NCBI GenBank assembly: GCA_031973235.1
Contig: DALYDM010000005.1
Span: 1 to 37,668, forward strand
Direction: 5' to 3'
DNA: 37,668 nucleotides
Source: JAGOQQ01 sp031973235
GTDB taxonomy: Bacteria; Patescibacteriota; Minisyncoccia; Phycocordibacterales; UBA9973
Part shown: positions 8,745 to 17,168 of the stretch, in pieces
Position numbering within the stretch: position 1 is the first letter of the stretch
Layout: each line of letters opens with the position of its first letter
The notes under the pieces: generated by a model
The model's input: only the letters and a program-made list of their open reading frames with translations
The model's database searches: none
What the model was told of the DNA's origin: nothing
Program-made: the position numbers and the translations under genes

Positions 8745-9023
8745 TTAGAGAATTTTCTTTACCTTAACAAATCCATCCTGAGAATCTGGAGCATTTTTCA
8801 TAATCGCATCGGTATTGGTACCTGTCTCATTCATGACAACATCATCTCTCATAATGTTTCTATGGTCAGGAAGAGTGAGGTCAACATTACTTGTATCAAC
8901 CTCTGAAATAGTATCGATATATCCGAGAATTGATTTCATATCAGAAAGAAGTGCCTCTTTTTCAGATGCATCAATATCTATACGAGCGAGGTGAGCGAGA
9001 TGCTCAATGTCTTTTATTTCCAT
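8745..9023 (-). CDS. gatC: Glutamyl-tRNA(Gln) amidotransferase subunit C
   Basis: A 92-residue GatC, the belt-like subunit that stabilises the GatA-GatB complex. It starts MEIKDIEHLAHLARIDI, has a helical hairpin (KEALLSDMKSILGYIDTI) and the late segment LPDHRNIMRDDVV, as in the family. The frame stays open farther upstream, but the ATG at 9023 is chosen because the family begins there and a promoter -10 box ends 6 nt before it. It heads the gatC-gatA unit. Confidence 0.95.
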   Translation of the reverse strand: MEIKDIEHLAHLARIDIDASEKEALLSDMKSILGYIDTISEVDTSNVDLTLPDHRNIMRDDVVMNETGTNTDAIMKNAPDSQDGFVKVKKIL

Positions 9024-9029
9024 AGTGTG

Positions 9030-9058
9030 AGTATACCCAAATAGACACGAACAGTCTA
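9030..9058 (-). promoter_or_regulatory. Promoter of gatC-gatA
   Basis: On the minus strand TAGACT (9058-9053) is followed after 17 bp by TATACT (9035-9030). The -10 box ends 6 nt before the gatC ATG, so the mRNA should be leaderless. The -35 box overlaps the stop codon of the preceding gene. Confidence 0.65.
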
Positions 9059-9355
9059 CTTTTGACAGATATGATTTACCTGTTGTTTTGCGTATTCGAT
9101 TGCCTGAAATGGCAGGCACTCACTTCCATCCACTGAGACAATATATGGTTCTTCGCCAAACGAAATATAATGATGGTACAATTCTTCGGCACTCATGCCT
9201 TCAGTTTTATTGCTCAGCAAAAAATCCTCCACAATCTCTTCGCACTTTGCATATGCTTCTTCGTATGTCGCAAAAGCACCATACATATAGTCATTCTCTG
9301 GAGTATCAAATCGAGAATTATCTGACGCTTTTACAATAAATTCTGGTGTGTTCAT
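9056..9355 (-). CDS. Small conserved hypothetical protein
   Basis: A 99-residue soluble protein with no signal peptide. It starts MNTPEFIVKASDN and has ENDYMYGAFATYEEAYAKC, a helix ending in VEDFLLS, GMSAEELYHHYISFGEEPYI, and LPFQAIEYAKQQV near the end. This layout resembles a widespread family of about 100 residues with no known function. The start at 9355 is chosen over a slightly longer frame because MNTPEFIV is the natural N-terminus and a terminator hairpin lies just upstream. No catalytic motif is seen. Confidence 0.7.
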   Translation of the reverse strand: MNTPEFIVKASDNSRFDTPENDYMYGAFATYEEAYAKCEEIVEDFLLSNKTEGMSAEELYHHYISFGEEPYIVSVDGSECLPFQAIEYAKQQVNHICQK

Positions 9356-9358
9356 AAC

Positions 9359-9406
9359 AAAAAAATAGCACAACCAGAATAAATAATCTAGTTGTGCTAT
9401 TTTTTT
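9359..9406 (-). terminator. Terminator between two hypothetical genes
   Basis: Perfect 16-bp arms (9359-9374 and 9391-9406) enclose a 16-nt loop. The stem has A7 on one side and T7 on the other, so it can terminate on either strand. It overlaps the stop codon of the gene ending at 9405. Confidence 0.8.
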
Positions 9407-10028
9407 ATAACCCTGAAACCATTTTACAATTTACTACAGTGCCACCAGAATAGTTAAATGAAAATGACGGGTAATTAAATGGTGGATCAGGAAAATCAGT
9501 AATCCACGCATCACCAATATTACCTTCAAATTTACATGAATATTTTCTATCAATCAACTGCGATGGGTAATTGGACACAGAATTATCATTTTGATTTAAA
9601 GTATTTTTTTTCTGATCTATCGCGTTGTTCAAATTTAATACTTTTGACAATTCACCCTCACTTGGCATTTTTGCAACAACCAAATTACAGTTAGCACTTG
9701 TCCATATTTGAAAATTTTGAGGGGGGTTATCAGTAGGTAAATCAAAAATAATGTTACTAGAACCTAATGAATCTGTGCAATTGTATAAGTACGGCCTATT
9801 TAGAATTTGACCATTATTATCCAAAGAATCATCACTCAAACCTACACGACCATTTTCATTTAGCGATTTTTCTGCAAACTCTGAATCAAGACTTGTTGCC
9901 TTTTGCAAATTCAAATAATTATTTACTGGAAACAATCCACCTAATATAAAACCAGTTATTAATGCCAAAGTGACACTAAATGCTAATTTTAAATCTGGAG
10001 ATTTTGAGATTTTTATATTATCTTCCAT
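9405..10028 (-). CDS. Single-pass membrane-anchored hypothetical protein
   Basis: A 207-residue protein. Residues about 14-34 (LKLAFSVTLALITGFILGGLF) form one transmembrane helix or uncleaved signal, followed by an exported Asn/Ser-rich domain. Four cysteines in the exported part (YNCTDS, SANCNLV, YSCKFEG, VVNCKMV) could form two disulfides. No family is recognised. The ATG at 10028 has a TATTAT box ending 6 nt upstream. It is a single-gene unit between ligA and the small gene ending at 9056, with its own terminator. Confidence 0.65.
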   Translation of the reverse strand: MEDNIKISKSPDLKLAFSVTLALITGFILGGLFPVNNYLNLQKATSLDSEFAEKSLNENGRVGLSDDSLDNNGQILNRPYLYNCTDSLGSSNIIFDLPTDNPPQNFQIWTSANCNLVVAKMPSEGELSKVLNLNNAIDQKKNTLNQNDNSVSNYPSQLIDRKYSCKFEGNIGDAWITDFPDPPFNYPSFSFNYSGGTVVNCKMVSGL

Positions 10029-10034
10029 CTTTTA

Positions 10035-10040
10035 ATAATA
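10035..10040 (-). promoter_or_regulatory. -10 element of the gene at 9405-10028
   Basis: TATTAT on the minus strand, followed by TAAAAG and then the ATG: a 6-nt gap, implying a leaderless mRNA. No good -35 box is seen. Confidence 0.4.
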
Positions 10041-10067
10041 AATTACTAATAACCATATTATATCTCA

Positions 10068-12071
10068 TTATAAAATACCTGCAAATACCTTTTCATCAAG
10101 AATTGGCACGCCGAGTTTTTGCGCATCATCAAATTTCGACCCTGGATTCTCACCTACCAGCACATATGTGGTATTTTTTGAAACACTACTCGATACTTTT
10201 CCTCCTCTTTCTTCGATAAGCTTTTTTGCATCATTTCTTTCAAGTGTAGGAAGTGTGCCAGTAAGAACAAATGTCATACCTGTAAACTTTTTGTTTTTGG
10301 TGTCGGGCTTTACAATCGAGACTCCGTTTTCAAGAAGTCTTTCGACAAAATTCCTATGTTTACTTTGTGCAAAATACTTTACTAGACTTTTTGCAACTAC
10401 TGGACCAATATTTGGAAGTGCATTGAATTCGTCTTCTTTTGCATTGAGTATTTTTTCAAGTGATCCAAAGTGATTTGCTATGTCTTTGGCTGTCTCTTCT
10501 CCAACATGAAGTATTCCAAGTGATACCAAAAACCGCCACAGAGAAATCTTCTTGTGTATTGAAATAGAATCAATAATATTTTTTGCAGATTTTTCTCCAA
10601 ATCTTTCAAGTCCAGACAAGTCTGATTCTTCTAATACAAACAAATCACTCGCATCGGTAATAAGCCCTTCTTCTTGAAGCCTATCGAGAATTTTTGGACC
10701 TATCTCGTATATTTCAAATGCATTAACGAAGTGTTGTAATCCTCGTCGATTTCGTGCTTCACAATCATTGTTTGTACAATAATACGCCACTGTCTTGTCT
10801 GTACCTCCTTCACGTTTTTCTACATCTGCATTACACACAGGACATTTCTTGGGCATGATGAATTTTTTCTCTTTGCCTGTACGAAATCGTGTAAGAACTT
10901 CTACGACTTCAGGAATCACATCGCCTGCTTTTTGTATGACAACAGTATCACCGACGCGAATATCGAGACGATGAATTTGGTCCATGTTGTGAAGTGTGGA
11001 CTTCGACACAGTTGAACCAGCCACAAGTGTCGGTACGAAATGTGCGAGTGGAGTGAGCACTCCTGTACGACCTACATTTACAGTAATATCCTTCACGATT
11101 GTAGTTGCCTTTTCTGCTGGATATTTATATGCAATTGCATATCGAGGTGCCTTTCCCACAACACCAAGTTCTTCCTGTAACGCGAGTGAATCTACGGCAA
11201 TGACAAGCCCATCTGTACCGTAAGGAAAATCTTCACGCATTTTTCCTATCTTTTCAATATAGGGAATTACTTCTTCTAATGTTTTAAATTTCTTTTCATG
11301 GTCATCTACCACAAAACCCAGCTCTCGAAGTAATGCATGCTTTTGGCTATGAGTACGCGGAACATTTTTCCAACCATCAATCTCAGCAATGTCATACGCA
11401 AAAAAATCAAGGTCACGCTCTTGTGTAAGACGTGGATCAAGTTGACGCAAACTTCCTGCTGCAGCATTTCGAGTATTTGCAAAAGCTGGCTTTCCTTCTT
11501 TTTGATTTCTGGTGTTTAATGTACGCCATACTTTTTTTGACATGACTGCTTCACCACGAATTTCAACATACTGAGGGAATGGCTTCGGGAGTGAAAGTGG
11601 AATGCTTTTTATCATTTTAAGATTTTCGGTAATATCTTCCCCAATAAATCCATCACCACGTGTTGCACCTTTAACGAATATTCCATTCTCATACATCAAT
11701 GACACTGCAAGTCCATCAAATTTAAGTTCAGCAAAATATTCAAATTGTGCATGCGGAGCAATCTTACGTATGCGAGTTATCCATTCATCAATTTCTTCAA
11801 TAGAAAAAGCGTCGTTTAATGAAAGCATGCGTACTCGATGTGTTACTTTTTGAAATGCATCAAGTGGCTTTCCCGCGACTCTGTCGAGATCGCTTTTCAT
11901 TGATTCATATTCTGGGTGCTTTTTTAAAATAATGTCTAGTTCTTTGCGCAACGAATCATAGACCTCATCGGTAACCGAGGGGTCATTTATAACGTGATAT
12001 CGATAGCGTAATTCTCTGATTTCGTCTACCAAATTTTGTATTCTTTTGATTATTGCGGGGTTTTGCTCCAT
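10068..12071 (-). CDS. ligA: NAD-dependent DNA ligase
   Basis: LigA seals nicks between Okazaki fragments and after repair, using NAD+. The 667 residues match the usual length. Domains in order: N-terminal Ia domain (YHVINDPSVTDEVYDSLRKE), adenylation domain with K117 in ELKFDGLAVS, OB domain, four-cysteine zinc finger (CPVC and CTNNDC), helix-hairpin-helix repeats (LPNIGPVVAKSLV), and a C-terminal BRCT domain from about 590 (FTGMTFVLTGTLPTLER). Nothing is missing. It begins right after the terminator of the minor-pilin operon. No clear promoter was found, so partial readthrough is possible. Confidence 0.97.
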   Translation of the reverse strand: MEQNPAIIKRIQNLVDEIRELRYRYHVINDPSVTDEVYDSLRKELDIILKKHPEYESMKSDLDRVAGKPLDAFQKVTHRVRMLSLNDAFSIEEIDEWITRIRKIAPHAQFEYFAELKFDGLAVSLMYENGIFVKGATRGDGFIGEDITENLKMIKSIPLSLPKPFPQYVEIRGEAVMSKKVWRTLNTRNQKEGKPAFANTRNAAAGSLRQLDPRLTQERDLDFFAYDIAEIDGWKNVPRTHSQKHALLRELGFVVDDHEKKFKTLEEVIPYIEKIGKMREDFPYGTDGLVIAVDSLALQEELGVVGKAPRYAIAYKYPAEKATTIVKDITVNVGRTGVLTPLAHFVPTLVAGSTVSKSTLHNMDQIHRLDIRVGDTVVIQKAGDVIPEVVEVLTRFRTGKEKKFIMPKKCPVCNADVEKREGGTDKTVAYYCTNNDCEARNRRGLQHFVNAFEIYEIGPKILDRLQEEGLITDASDLFVLEESDLSGLERFGEKSAKNIIDSISIHKKISLWRFLVSLGILHVGEETAKDIANHFGSLEKILNAKEDEFNALPNIGPVVAKSLVKYFAQSKHRNFVERLLENGVSIVKPDTKNKKFTGMTFVLTGTLPTLERNDAKKLIEERGGKVSSSVSKNTTYVLVGENPGSKFDDAQKLGVPILDEKVFAGIL

Positions 12072-12097
12072 ATAAAAAGAGGCATTTCTGCCTCTTT
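12072..12097 (-). terminator. Terminator of the minor-pilin operon
   Basis: Arms AAAGAGGCA (12076-12084) and TGCCTCTTT (12089-12097) with a 4-nt loop, followed on the minus strand by TTTTTAT. It ends directly before the ligA start codon. Confidence 0.8.
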
Positions 12098-12120
12098 AGA
12101 ATACCATATTTTGATAGTTT

Positions 12121-12663
12121 TTACGGAGTAGGAGTCGCTACTGCTTCGACATATGATGCACGCACTGCACGCTCAACGAGCCGAGAAGCTGCTGTTGTCC
12201 CAGGTATAATCGAATCTCGTGCGACACATGACATATTGTATCCCTTTGATTCAATCTTTGTATAATACACTCCGCTTTCTTCTACGTACTTATGGACCTC
12301 AATTCGTGCACAACTATCACCTAAATCAAACTCATATCCGAATGCGTAGCTTGGTGTTAAACCTTCATTGTCATAAGGTATTGGACTAAAAGAATTATTT
12401 TGTGTCATTCCAAAACAATCAATCTGCGCACCACCTGCGGTACGTGGAAATACCTGCTTTTTTATATCCCAATACAATAGACATTCAGCCCCACTATCAG
12501 CTGCAAAGAATGCACTGTTTGCTTCTCGTGCAGATGATGACAGTACAACTTCTTTGTATGAAATATTTGCAATACCGATGGAAATCGCAAGAACAATCAC
12601 CGCAAGTAATACGGCAAACACCGCAACAAAACCTTTTTGAGAATTGTGAGTTGAATAATTCAT
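12121..12663 (-). CDS. PilX-like type IV pilus accessory protein
   Basis: A 180-residue protein with a prepilin-like N-terminus: a short basic leader, QKGF, then the hydrophobic segment VAVFAVLLAVIVLAISIGIA. The usual Glu at mature position 5 is absent, as in PilX-type proteins. The following segment AREANSAFFAADSGAECLLYW matches the conserved region of PilX N-terminal domains. Such proteins join the pilus tip or base complex and help start assembly. It is last in the minor-pilin operon, 3 bp after the PilV-like gene. PilD cleavage after the Gly is likely but unproven. Confidence 0.75.
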   Translation of the reverse strand: MNYSTHNSQKGFVAVFAVLLAVIVLAISIGIANISYKEVVLSSSAREANSAFFAADSGAECLLYWDIKKQVFPRTAGGAQIDCFGMTQNNSFSPIPYDNEGLTPSYAFGYEFDLGDSCARIEVHKYVEESGVYYTKIESKGYNMSCVARDSIIPGTTAASRLVERAVRASYVEAVATPTP

Positions 12664-12666
12664 ATA

Positions 12667-13236
12667 TTACGGTGTGATTGTGTTAGTAAACCAATTCGTG
12701 AGATATTCTTTTGATACGACCTCTTTTACTCCACCACTTCCTTGTATCCATGACACTGTCGAAATAATTTCAACACTATCAGCATCTATACCATTTATTT
12801 GAATTGTTCTACTAAATGGTGAATCATCTCCTGAACCTTGATTGAGGTAATATGCGGGATCACCCAGTGTGGTATCTCTTTTTAGCCGACAATCATCTTG
12901 TGCAGGACATGAGACAATATCAACACTTCCGAGATCTTCGTATAGTGGATTTATATCACACATACCTGACATACACGGAGTGAGTGCTGACAAAAAATCA
13001 TTCCAGCCATCAGTTGAATTTGTGAGAAGTGCACTGTCTCGAATATTTCGAACAATCTCAATTCCTTCTTGCGAAAGGGCAGTTGCAACAAGTTTGTTTT
13101 TTGCATACACAGTATCATTTATACCTTGAGAAGTTATCACAATCATTCCCACCACGGCAGACGTAAAAATCGCGAGCGAAACAAGTGTTTCAACGAGGGT
13201 AAATCCTTTTTGATTTTTAAATATAGATAAATTCAT
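12667..13236 (-). CDS. PilV-like minor pilin
   Basis: A 189-residue prepilin. The leader ends in QKG, then FTLVETLVSLAIFTSAVVG carries the conserved Glu at mature position 5. A hydrophobic N-terminal helix continues into ATALSQEGIEIVRNIRDSALL, a segment common in PilV/GspI-type minor pilins. Four cysteines occur in the globular part. It is one of a packed run of minor pilins (gaps of 1 to 7 bp), expected to form the tip complex that starts the fibre. Exact subtype is inferred from operon order and length. Confidence 0.75.
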   Translation of the reverse strand: MNLSIFKNQKGFTLVETLVSLAIFTSAVVGMIVITSQGINDTVYAKNKLVATALSQEGIEIVRNIRDSALLTNSTDGWNDFLSALTPCMSGMCDINPLYEDLGSVDIVSCPAQDDCRLKRDTTLGDPAYYLNQGSGDDSPFSRTIQINGIDADSVEIISTVSWIQGSGGVKEVVSKEYLTNWFTNTITP

Positions 13237-13241
13237 ATAGA

Positions 13242-13889
13242 TTATTGTTCCAATACTCGTTGTGATACTGTTGTTTGAATATCAAACGGTGTTACGATAT
13301 TTTTATATGTAACAGTACCAGAAAGTCGAATAATAACTCTAGGTTGAACACCGATTGTCTGTGTTCCAATAACAGTAAATCCAGATTTTGACCTATCAAT
13401 GACTATTTCAGGAGACGTTATGCGAATAAAATTGTGAATACTTCCTCCATAGGTATTTTGTGACATCTTATAGATCCCACCATCGTCAAAAATAAAATAT
13501 CCCATTTGCTCAGAAATGTCTGTCACATCTTGCGTATTTGCATTCATCGGATCAAATGAAAGACTAAATGATTCGTCTCCAGGCACGCAATCTTGTGTGA
13601 GAAAATCAACGTTGGAAATTGAGAAGGTGTATCCATCAGAATTACTTACACTTCCAGGATTGATTGGACAACGATAATTACTTCCAAGGCGAATGTTTCG
13701 AGACATGTCTTCGATAACAAAGCTCAAATTGTCATTGATTGCGCGCTGTGACTGACTCTTCTTGTGTGCATTGTTGGTTGAGAGCACAGACCCGATTCCA
13801 AAGACCATAATCACAACAAACAACCCGACTGCAATCATGACTTCAATGAGCGTAAATCCTTTTTGTTTTTCAAGTAAAAGTTTTTTCAT
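13242..13889 (-). CDS. PilW/GspJ-like minor pilin
   Basis: A 215-residue prepilin with leader MKKLLLEKQKG and then FTLIEVMIAVGLFVVIMVFG. The QSQRAINDNLSFVIEDMSRN segment matches PilW/GspJ-type proteins, where a helix follows the hydrophobic part. The rest is beta-rich with two cysteines. It starts 1 bp after the stop of the GspH/FimT-like gene, so translational coupling is likely. Assignment to the PilW group is from length and the middle helix, not from full homology. Confidence 0.72.
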   Translation of the reverse strand: MKKLLLEKQKGFTLIEVMIAVGLFVVIMVFGIGSVLSTNNAHKKSQSQRAINDNLSFVIEDMSRNIRLGSNYRCPINPGSVSNSDGYTFSISNVDFLTQDCVPGDESFSLSFDPMNANTQDVTDISEQMGYFIFDDGGIYKMSQNTYGGSIHNFIRITSPEIVIDRSKSGFTVIGTQTIGVQPRVIIRLSGTVTYKNIVTPFDIQTTVSQRVLEQ

Positions 13890-13890
13890 A

Positions 13891-14607
13891 CTAATCTATT
13901 GGAATATCATTTGGATTATCGACACCGATATCTTGAATATTTGTAACAAAAATTTGTCCGAGAATTGTGGTAATTATTGCACGCTCGTCACCTTTGACTG
14001 AACGAATCTTTATTCCAACTTTTGATCTCGGTGTTCCATCGTCTGCTACATATAGTCTTCCTTCTGGAAATGGGCGTCGGAACAACAATGTTGCTTTTGA
14101 TTCTGTATATAACCCACCATCACATTCTGCATCTTTACAGATTCCAACGATAGTGTCACTTGTATTCATTCGAATCATTGCAAGACACTCTGTGCCAGTA
14201 ATTGAATAATCACACCCTGTTCCAGATGTATCATAGAAATCATTTCCATTTCTGTCGGCAAAAAACACCATACTTCTTCCATCCAATTCTTCTGTGTTAC
14301 TCGGATCAATGTTGAATCGAACTCCGTATGTAGGTGCACCTTCTTTATTTAAATCTGGATCAGTTTGGAAAATTGTTGGATCAATACCTGAAAGAGCACT
14401 AGTTTGTGCTTGTTTAATCTGGAGTGCAATCTCTTGTGCAAGATTTTGTGAGGTGATATTTGTGCTAAAAGAAGAAAAGTTGAAAAGTACAACAGAGGCG
14501 ATGATAGAAAAAATACTCATTACCACAATAAGCTCAATGAATGTGAGACCTTTTTGTGCAGAATACGAAATAGATTTTCTTCTGTTGTGTGTATAGGTAC
14601 TTTTCAT
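13891..14607 (-). CDS. GspH/FimT-like minor pilin
   Basis: A 238-residue prepilin. A longer leader ends in AQKG, then LTFIELIVVMSIFSIIASVV with the conserved Glu. It is followed by LAQEIALQIKQAQTSAL, typical of GspH/FimT. The globular domain is beta-rich with acidic loops (FADRNGNDFYDTSGTGCDY) that might bind calcium, though this is inference. It is first of four minor genes after pilD, with a 7-bp gap. Confidence 0.72.
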   Translation of the reverse strand: MKSTYTHNRRKSISYSAQKGLTFIELIVVMSIFSIIASVVLFNFSSFSTNITSQNLAQEIALQIKQAQTSALSGIDPTIFQTDPDLNKEGAPTYGVRFNIDPSNTEELDGRSMVFFADRNGNDFYDTSGTGCDYSITGTECLAMIRMNTSDTIVGICKDAECDGGLYTESKATLLFRRPFPEGRLYVADDGTPRSKVGIKIRSVKGDERAIITTILGQIFVTNIQDIGVDNPNDIPID

Positions 14608-14614
14608 GATTATT

Positions 14615-15427
14615 TTATGAGAGGAATGCGATCCAGTTCAAACTAAAAATAAATGTGACACATGTTGCGCACACAAGGAATGGTCCGAATGGAATCTCAC
14701 TTTTCATTGTAAACCTGTATCGCTTCAAAAGCAATAAGAATATCGACACCAATGCTCCCAACCAAAATGCAATCAACAGCGCAGTAATACCTTGTGCAAC
14801 TCCGAGCAAAAATCCCATACCAAGTGCGAGCTTCACATCGCCAAATCCCATCCATTTTCCTTTTGAAACCCACCACAAAAACAAAAATGGCGATGCAATA
14901 ATCGGACCTGCCAACACCTGAAGAAGTGTTGGGACATGTGCCATCATGATATTCCCTGTTTCAAAAAACAGAAGCAAGAATGACATAATAGAAAACAAGT
15001 ACGAAAACTGATCAGGAATAATTCCATGCTTTAGGTCATATACAGCAATCACCACCAACAGTGAAAGTAAGTATCCATAAAAAAGTGTTTTAGTGATATA
15101 TGTCAGAGGTGAAAGCATCAATAAAAATGAGAGCTTCCATGCAAGTAATGCAAAAATCACTCCTGTCAAAAATTCAACAATCGGATACTGCGGAGAAATT
15201 TTACTTTTACATTTTGTACATTTTCCTCGTTGAAACAGATAGCTAAACACAGGCACAAGCTCATGCCAATGCAGTGTCTTACCACACGAAAAACACATTG
15301 ATCTTCCCCCTACTGTTCGCCCTGAATTGTGTCGAAGGATTACTACGTTCAAAAAACTTCCGATAATTGTACCGAGAATAAATGAACTGATGATTAGAAA
15401 TGGAACAATACTACCTTCGAATATCAT
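14615..15427 (-). CDS. pilD: Type IV prepilin peptidase/N-methyltransferase
   Basis: Inner-membrane aspartic peptidase that cleaves prepilin leaders after Gly and methylates the new N-terminus. In 270 residues one sees SFLNVVILR, a zinc site (C45-x2-C48 and C70-x2-C73), LVPVFSYLFQRGKC, and several membrane helices. The two catalytic aspartates fit D131 (YDLKHGIIPD) and D197 (GFGDVK). The frame is open farther upstream, but the ATG at 15427 (MIFEGSIVPF) is chosen because family members start just before the first membrane helix. It overlaps the upstream pilin gene by 17 bp, which suggests coupling. All prepilins in this window are likely substrates. Confidence 0.93.
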   Translation of the reverse strand: MIFEGSIVPFLIISSFILGTIIGSFLNVVILRHNSGRTVGGRSMCFSCGKTLHWHELVPVFSYLFQRGKCTKCKSKISPQYPIVEFLTGVIFALLAWKLSFLLMLSPLTYITKTLFYGYLLSLLVVIAVYDLKHGIIPDQFSYLFSIMSFLLLFFETGNIMMAHVPTLLQVLAGPIIASPFLFLWWVSKGKWMGFGDVKLALGMGFLLGVAQGITALLIAFWLGALVSIFLLLLKRYRFTMKSEIPFGPFLVCATCVTFIFSLNWIAFLS

Positions 15428-15959
15428 ATTTATACTTATTGTTTCCTGTTTGATTATCTGCACCACTAAACACAGAGTTGTCAGTAAATGTAGTACCAGT
15501 ACCATTTGGGCCCTGTCTGCAATTTGTAGAATTTGTACTTACAAAATCACTATCGTTTTGAAGAACTTGATTGTTATTTTCGAGTGATGCACCCAGATGA
15601 TATCCGACACATGCAGATCCAGTAGGTGTTAATGACTGTCGGATTCCTGAGTAATTATAAAATGCGCCAGTTTTTGGATCACGAGGAAGTGGCCAAAGAT
15701 ATGGTGCGAGAGGGTTATTTGCTTGATTTTGATTTGTGGCAGAATACAACTGTGCACGACTTGGGTACACACCGTTTACGTTGTAGTACATTTCAAGTGC
15801 ATTTACCATTTGACGGAGCTCTTCGATACGTTTTGCATCTCTACTTTTACTTCGTGAAGAGTTAAGTGCAGAAAGTATAATTGCTGAGAGAATTCCAATG
15901 ATTGCAATCACCACAAGAAGCTCGAGAATAGTAAACCCTTTTTTATTATTAGTTTTCAT
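15411..15959 (-). CDS. Type IV pilin (GspG/PilA-like)
   Basis: A 182-residue prepilin: leader MKTNNKKG, then FTILELLVVIAIIGILSAII with Glu at mature position 5. SRDAKRIEELRQMVNALEMYYNVNGVYPS is the typical helix that leads into GspG-like pseudopilins and Gram-positive-type pilins. The globular end is Asn/Thr/Ser-rich, with two cysteines spaced widely enough for a disulfide loop. It is in the same unit as pilD, which it overlaps. Confidence 0.8.
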   Translation of the reverse strand: MKTNNKKGFTILELLVVIAIIGILSAIILSALNSSRSKSRDAKRIEELRQMVNALEMYYNVNGVYPSRAQLYSATNQNQANNPLAPYLWPLPRDPKTGAFYNYSGIRQSLTPTGSACVGYHLGASLENNNQVLQNDSDFVSTNSTNCRQGPNGTGTTFTDNSVFSGADNQTGNNKYKYDIRR

Positions 15960-15990
15960 ACAAGTACAATTTATTTATAATTTTTATAAT

Positions 15991-16506
15991 TTATATACAT
16001 GTTGCTTCCGCACCAGAACCCCCGCCCGAAGCAGCACCTTCCTTTGCGATTCCTTGATAATTTACACACCACTCACCTCCAGCTTTCAATGGCATTGACA
16101 CTGCCCAACTATCTGGATTGTCTCCCAATGCACATGTTGCTGACCATGTCTCTGGGTCATATTGATCTGAGATCATAGTAATTTTACCACCAATTCCATC
16201 TGTAGTATTAAACACTGTTCCATCTGTCTGACACACTAGCGCCGATGACGTAGCAGCAATCGCATTCACATCACCACGATACGAACCAGATACAGTATGA
16301 TATAGCTCAGCTTGCGATCGAAGATTTGAAAGATTCCCTTTCGTACGTGCATCAATTGATTTGTTCTTTGCGGATGATAGTGAGGCAAGTATAATCGATG
16401 CAAGTCCACCAATGATTGCAATCACCACAAGAAGCTCAATCAGTGTAAACCCTTTTGATAAATATTTTTTGTTCAAAACAGAATGTCTCCAAGAAAATGC
16501 ATTCAT
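15991..16506 (-). CDS. Type IV pilin with long leader
   Basis: A 171-residue prepilin. The leader (MNAFSWRHSVLNKKYLSKG, 19 residues) is longer than in the neighbouring pilins; then FTLIELLVVIAIIGGLASII. The globular part carries WSATCALGDNPDSWAVSMPL and GEWCVNYQG, which match the C-terminal layout of the major pilin gene just upstream (QSWAISSPL...GTWCVDNTG), so the two are paralogues. A TATACT box ends 6 nt before the ATG, giving this operon its own promoter after the major pilin terminator. Confidence 0.82.
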   Translation of the reverse strand: MNAFSWRHSVLNKKYLSKGFTLIELLVVIAIIGGLASIILASLSSAKNKSIDARTKGNLSNLRSQAELYHTVSGSYRGDVNAIAATSSALVCQTDGTVFNTTDGIGGKITMISDQYDPETWSATCALGDNPDSWAVSMPLKAGGEWCVNYQGIAKEGAASGGGSGAEATCI

Positions 16507-16512
16507 ACAAAA

Positions 16513-16521
16513 AGTATATCA
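16513..16521 (-). promoter_or_regulatory. Extended -10 promoter of the minor-pilin/pilD operon
   Basis: TGATATACT on the minus strand, then TTTTGT and the ATG. The 6-nt gap implies a leaderless mRNA. Because a terminator separates it from the major pilin gene, this promoter lets the downstream pilins and pilD be expressed at a different level. Confidence 0.55.
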
Positions 16522-16527
16522 CGCAAA

Positions 16528-16565
16528 TATAAAAATACTCACACAAATGTGTGAGTATTTTTATA
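16528..16565 (-). terminator. Terminator of the major pilin gene
   Basis: Arms TACTCACACA (16536-16545) and TGTGTGAGTA (16548-16557), extended by A-T pairs on both sides, with a T5 run after the stem on the minus strand. It lies shortly after the stop codon at 16579. Confidence 0.8.
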
Positions 16566-16578
16566 TAGTTTTAAACTA

Positions 16579-17001
16579 TTAAGCACATACTCCTGCTGTT
16601 GCTGTACCTGATCCTGCTGATCCAGTATTGTCTACACACCATGTTCCTGAACTCTTAAGTGGACTTGAGATCGCCCATGATTGTCCATCTGAACTTGTGT
16701 TACAAGTTACTGAACCTGTACCGTTTTGTGTATCGATTTGACTAATCGCTGATGTAATAACTGAATCTGCGAATGCTCCACCTGTACATGCTGAAACAGA
16801 TGTTCCATATGTTTGACCATTGTTGTCATACCATAGTTCTGCTTGTGCACGAATGTTTGCCATGTTTGACTTGATTGATGCATCTGCTCCTTTTGATCGA
16901 GCTGAGTTAAGTGATGCGAGCACAACTGATGCCAAAATACCGATGATTGCGATAACAACGAGCAATTCAATAAGTGTAAAACCTTTTTCTTTATTAACCA
17001 T
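16579..17001 (-). CDS. pilA: Major type IV pilin
   Basis: A 140-residue prepilin: leader MVNKEKG, then FTLIELLVVIAIIGILASVV with the conserved Glu, then LASLNSARSKGADASIKSNM. The mature subunit would be about 130 residues with a small globular head holding four cysteines and a Gly/Ser/Ala-rich tail. It is taken as the main fibre subunit because it is transcribed alone between two terminators and has a long structured leader, unlike its neighbours. The paralogue downstream shares its C-terminal motif. That it is the major subunit is inference. Confidence 0.82.
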   Translation of the reverse strand: MVNKEKGFTLIELLVVIAIIGILASVVLASLNSARSKGADASIKSNMANIRAQAELWYDNNGQTYGTSVSACTGGAFADSVITSAISQIDTQNGTGSVTCNTSSDGQSWAISSPLKSSGTWCVDNTGSAGSGTATAGVCA

Positions 17002-17100
17002 ATTAAAAAATTATTTATTAATCTAAATTACTTCTTGTCTTTATCAATAAAGACACGACCTTGTAATGCTTATATTTTAACACATATTCAATTTTATAAT
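17002..17100 (-). promoter_or_regulatory. Leader and promoter region of the major pilin gene
   Basis: About 90-100 nt upstream of the pilin ATG. On the minus strand TGTTAAAAT (an extended -10, near 17082) precedes a leader with a perfect 8-bp hairpin (GTCTTTAT 17037-17044 and ATAAAGAC 17047-17054). No strong Shine-Dalgarno sequence is seen. A stable 5' hairpin fits an abundant, long-lived mRNA; this is inference. Confidence 0.45.
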
Positions 17101-17125
17101 GCAAAATGACAAACTGTGGAAAACT

Positions 17126-17168
17126 GAATCAAAAAAATCGACGCATTCACGTCGATTTTTTTTGATTC
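17126..17168 (-). terminator. Terminator of the pilM-pilC operon
   Basis: Inverted repeat with core ATCGACG/CGTCGAT, flanked by A7 and T8 and by GAATC/GATTC at the ends; the loop is CATTCA. It overlaps the last base of the pilC stop codon and could work in both directions. Confidence 0.85.

Noticed and set aside
8745..9119. Longer GatC of 124 residues
   Set aside because: The extra N-terminus is not part of the family, overlaps the next gene and lies upstream of the promoter box.
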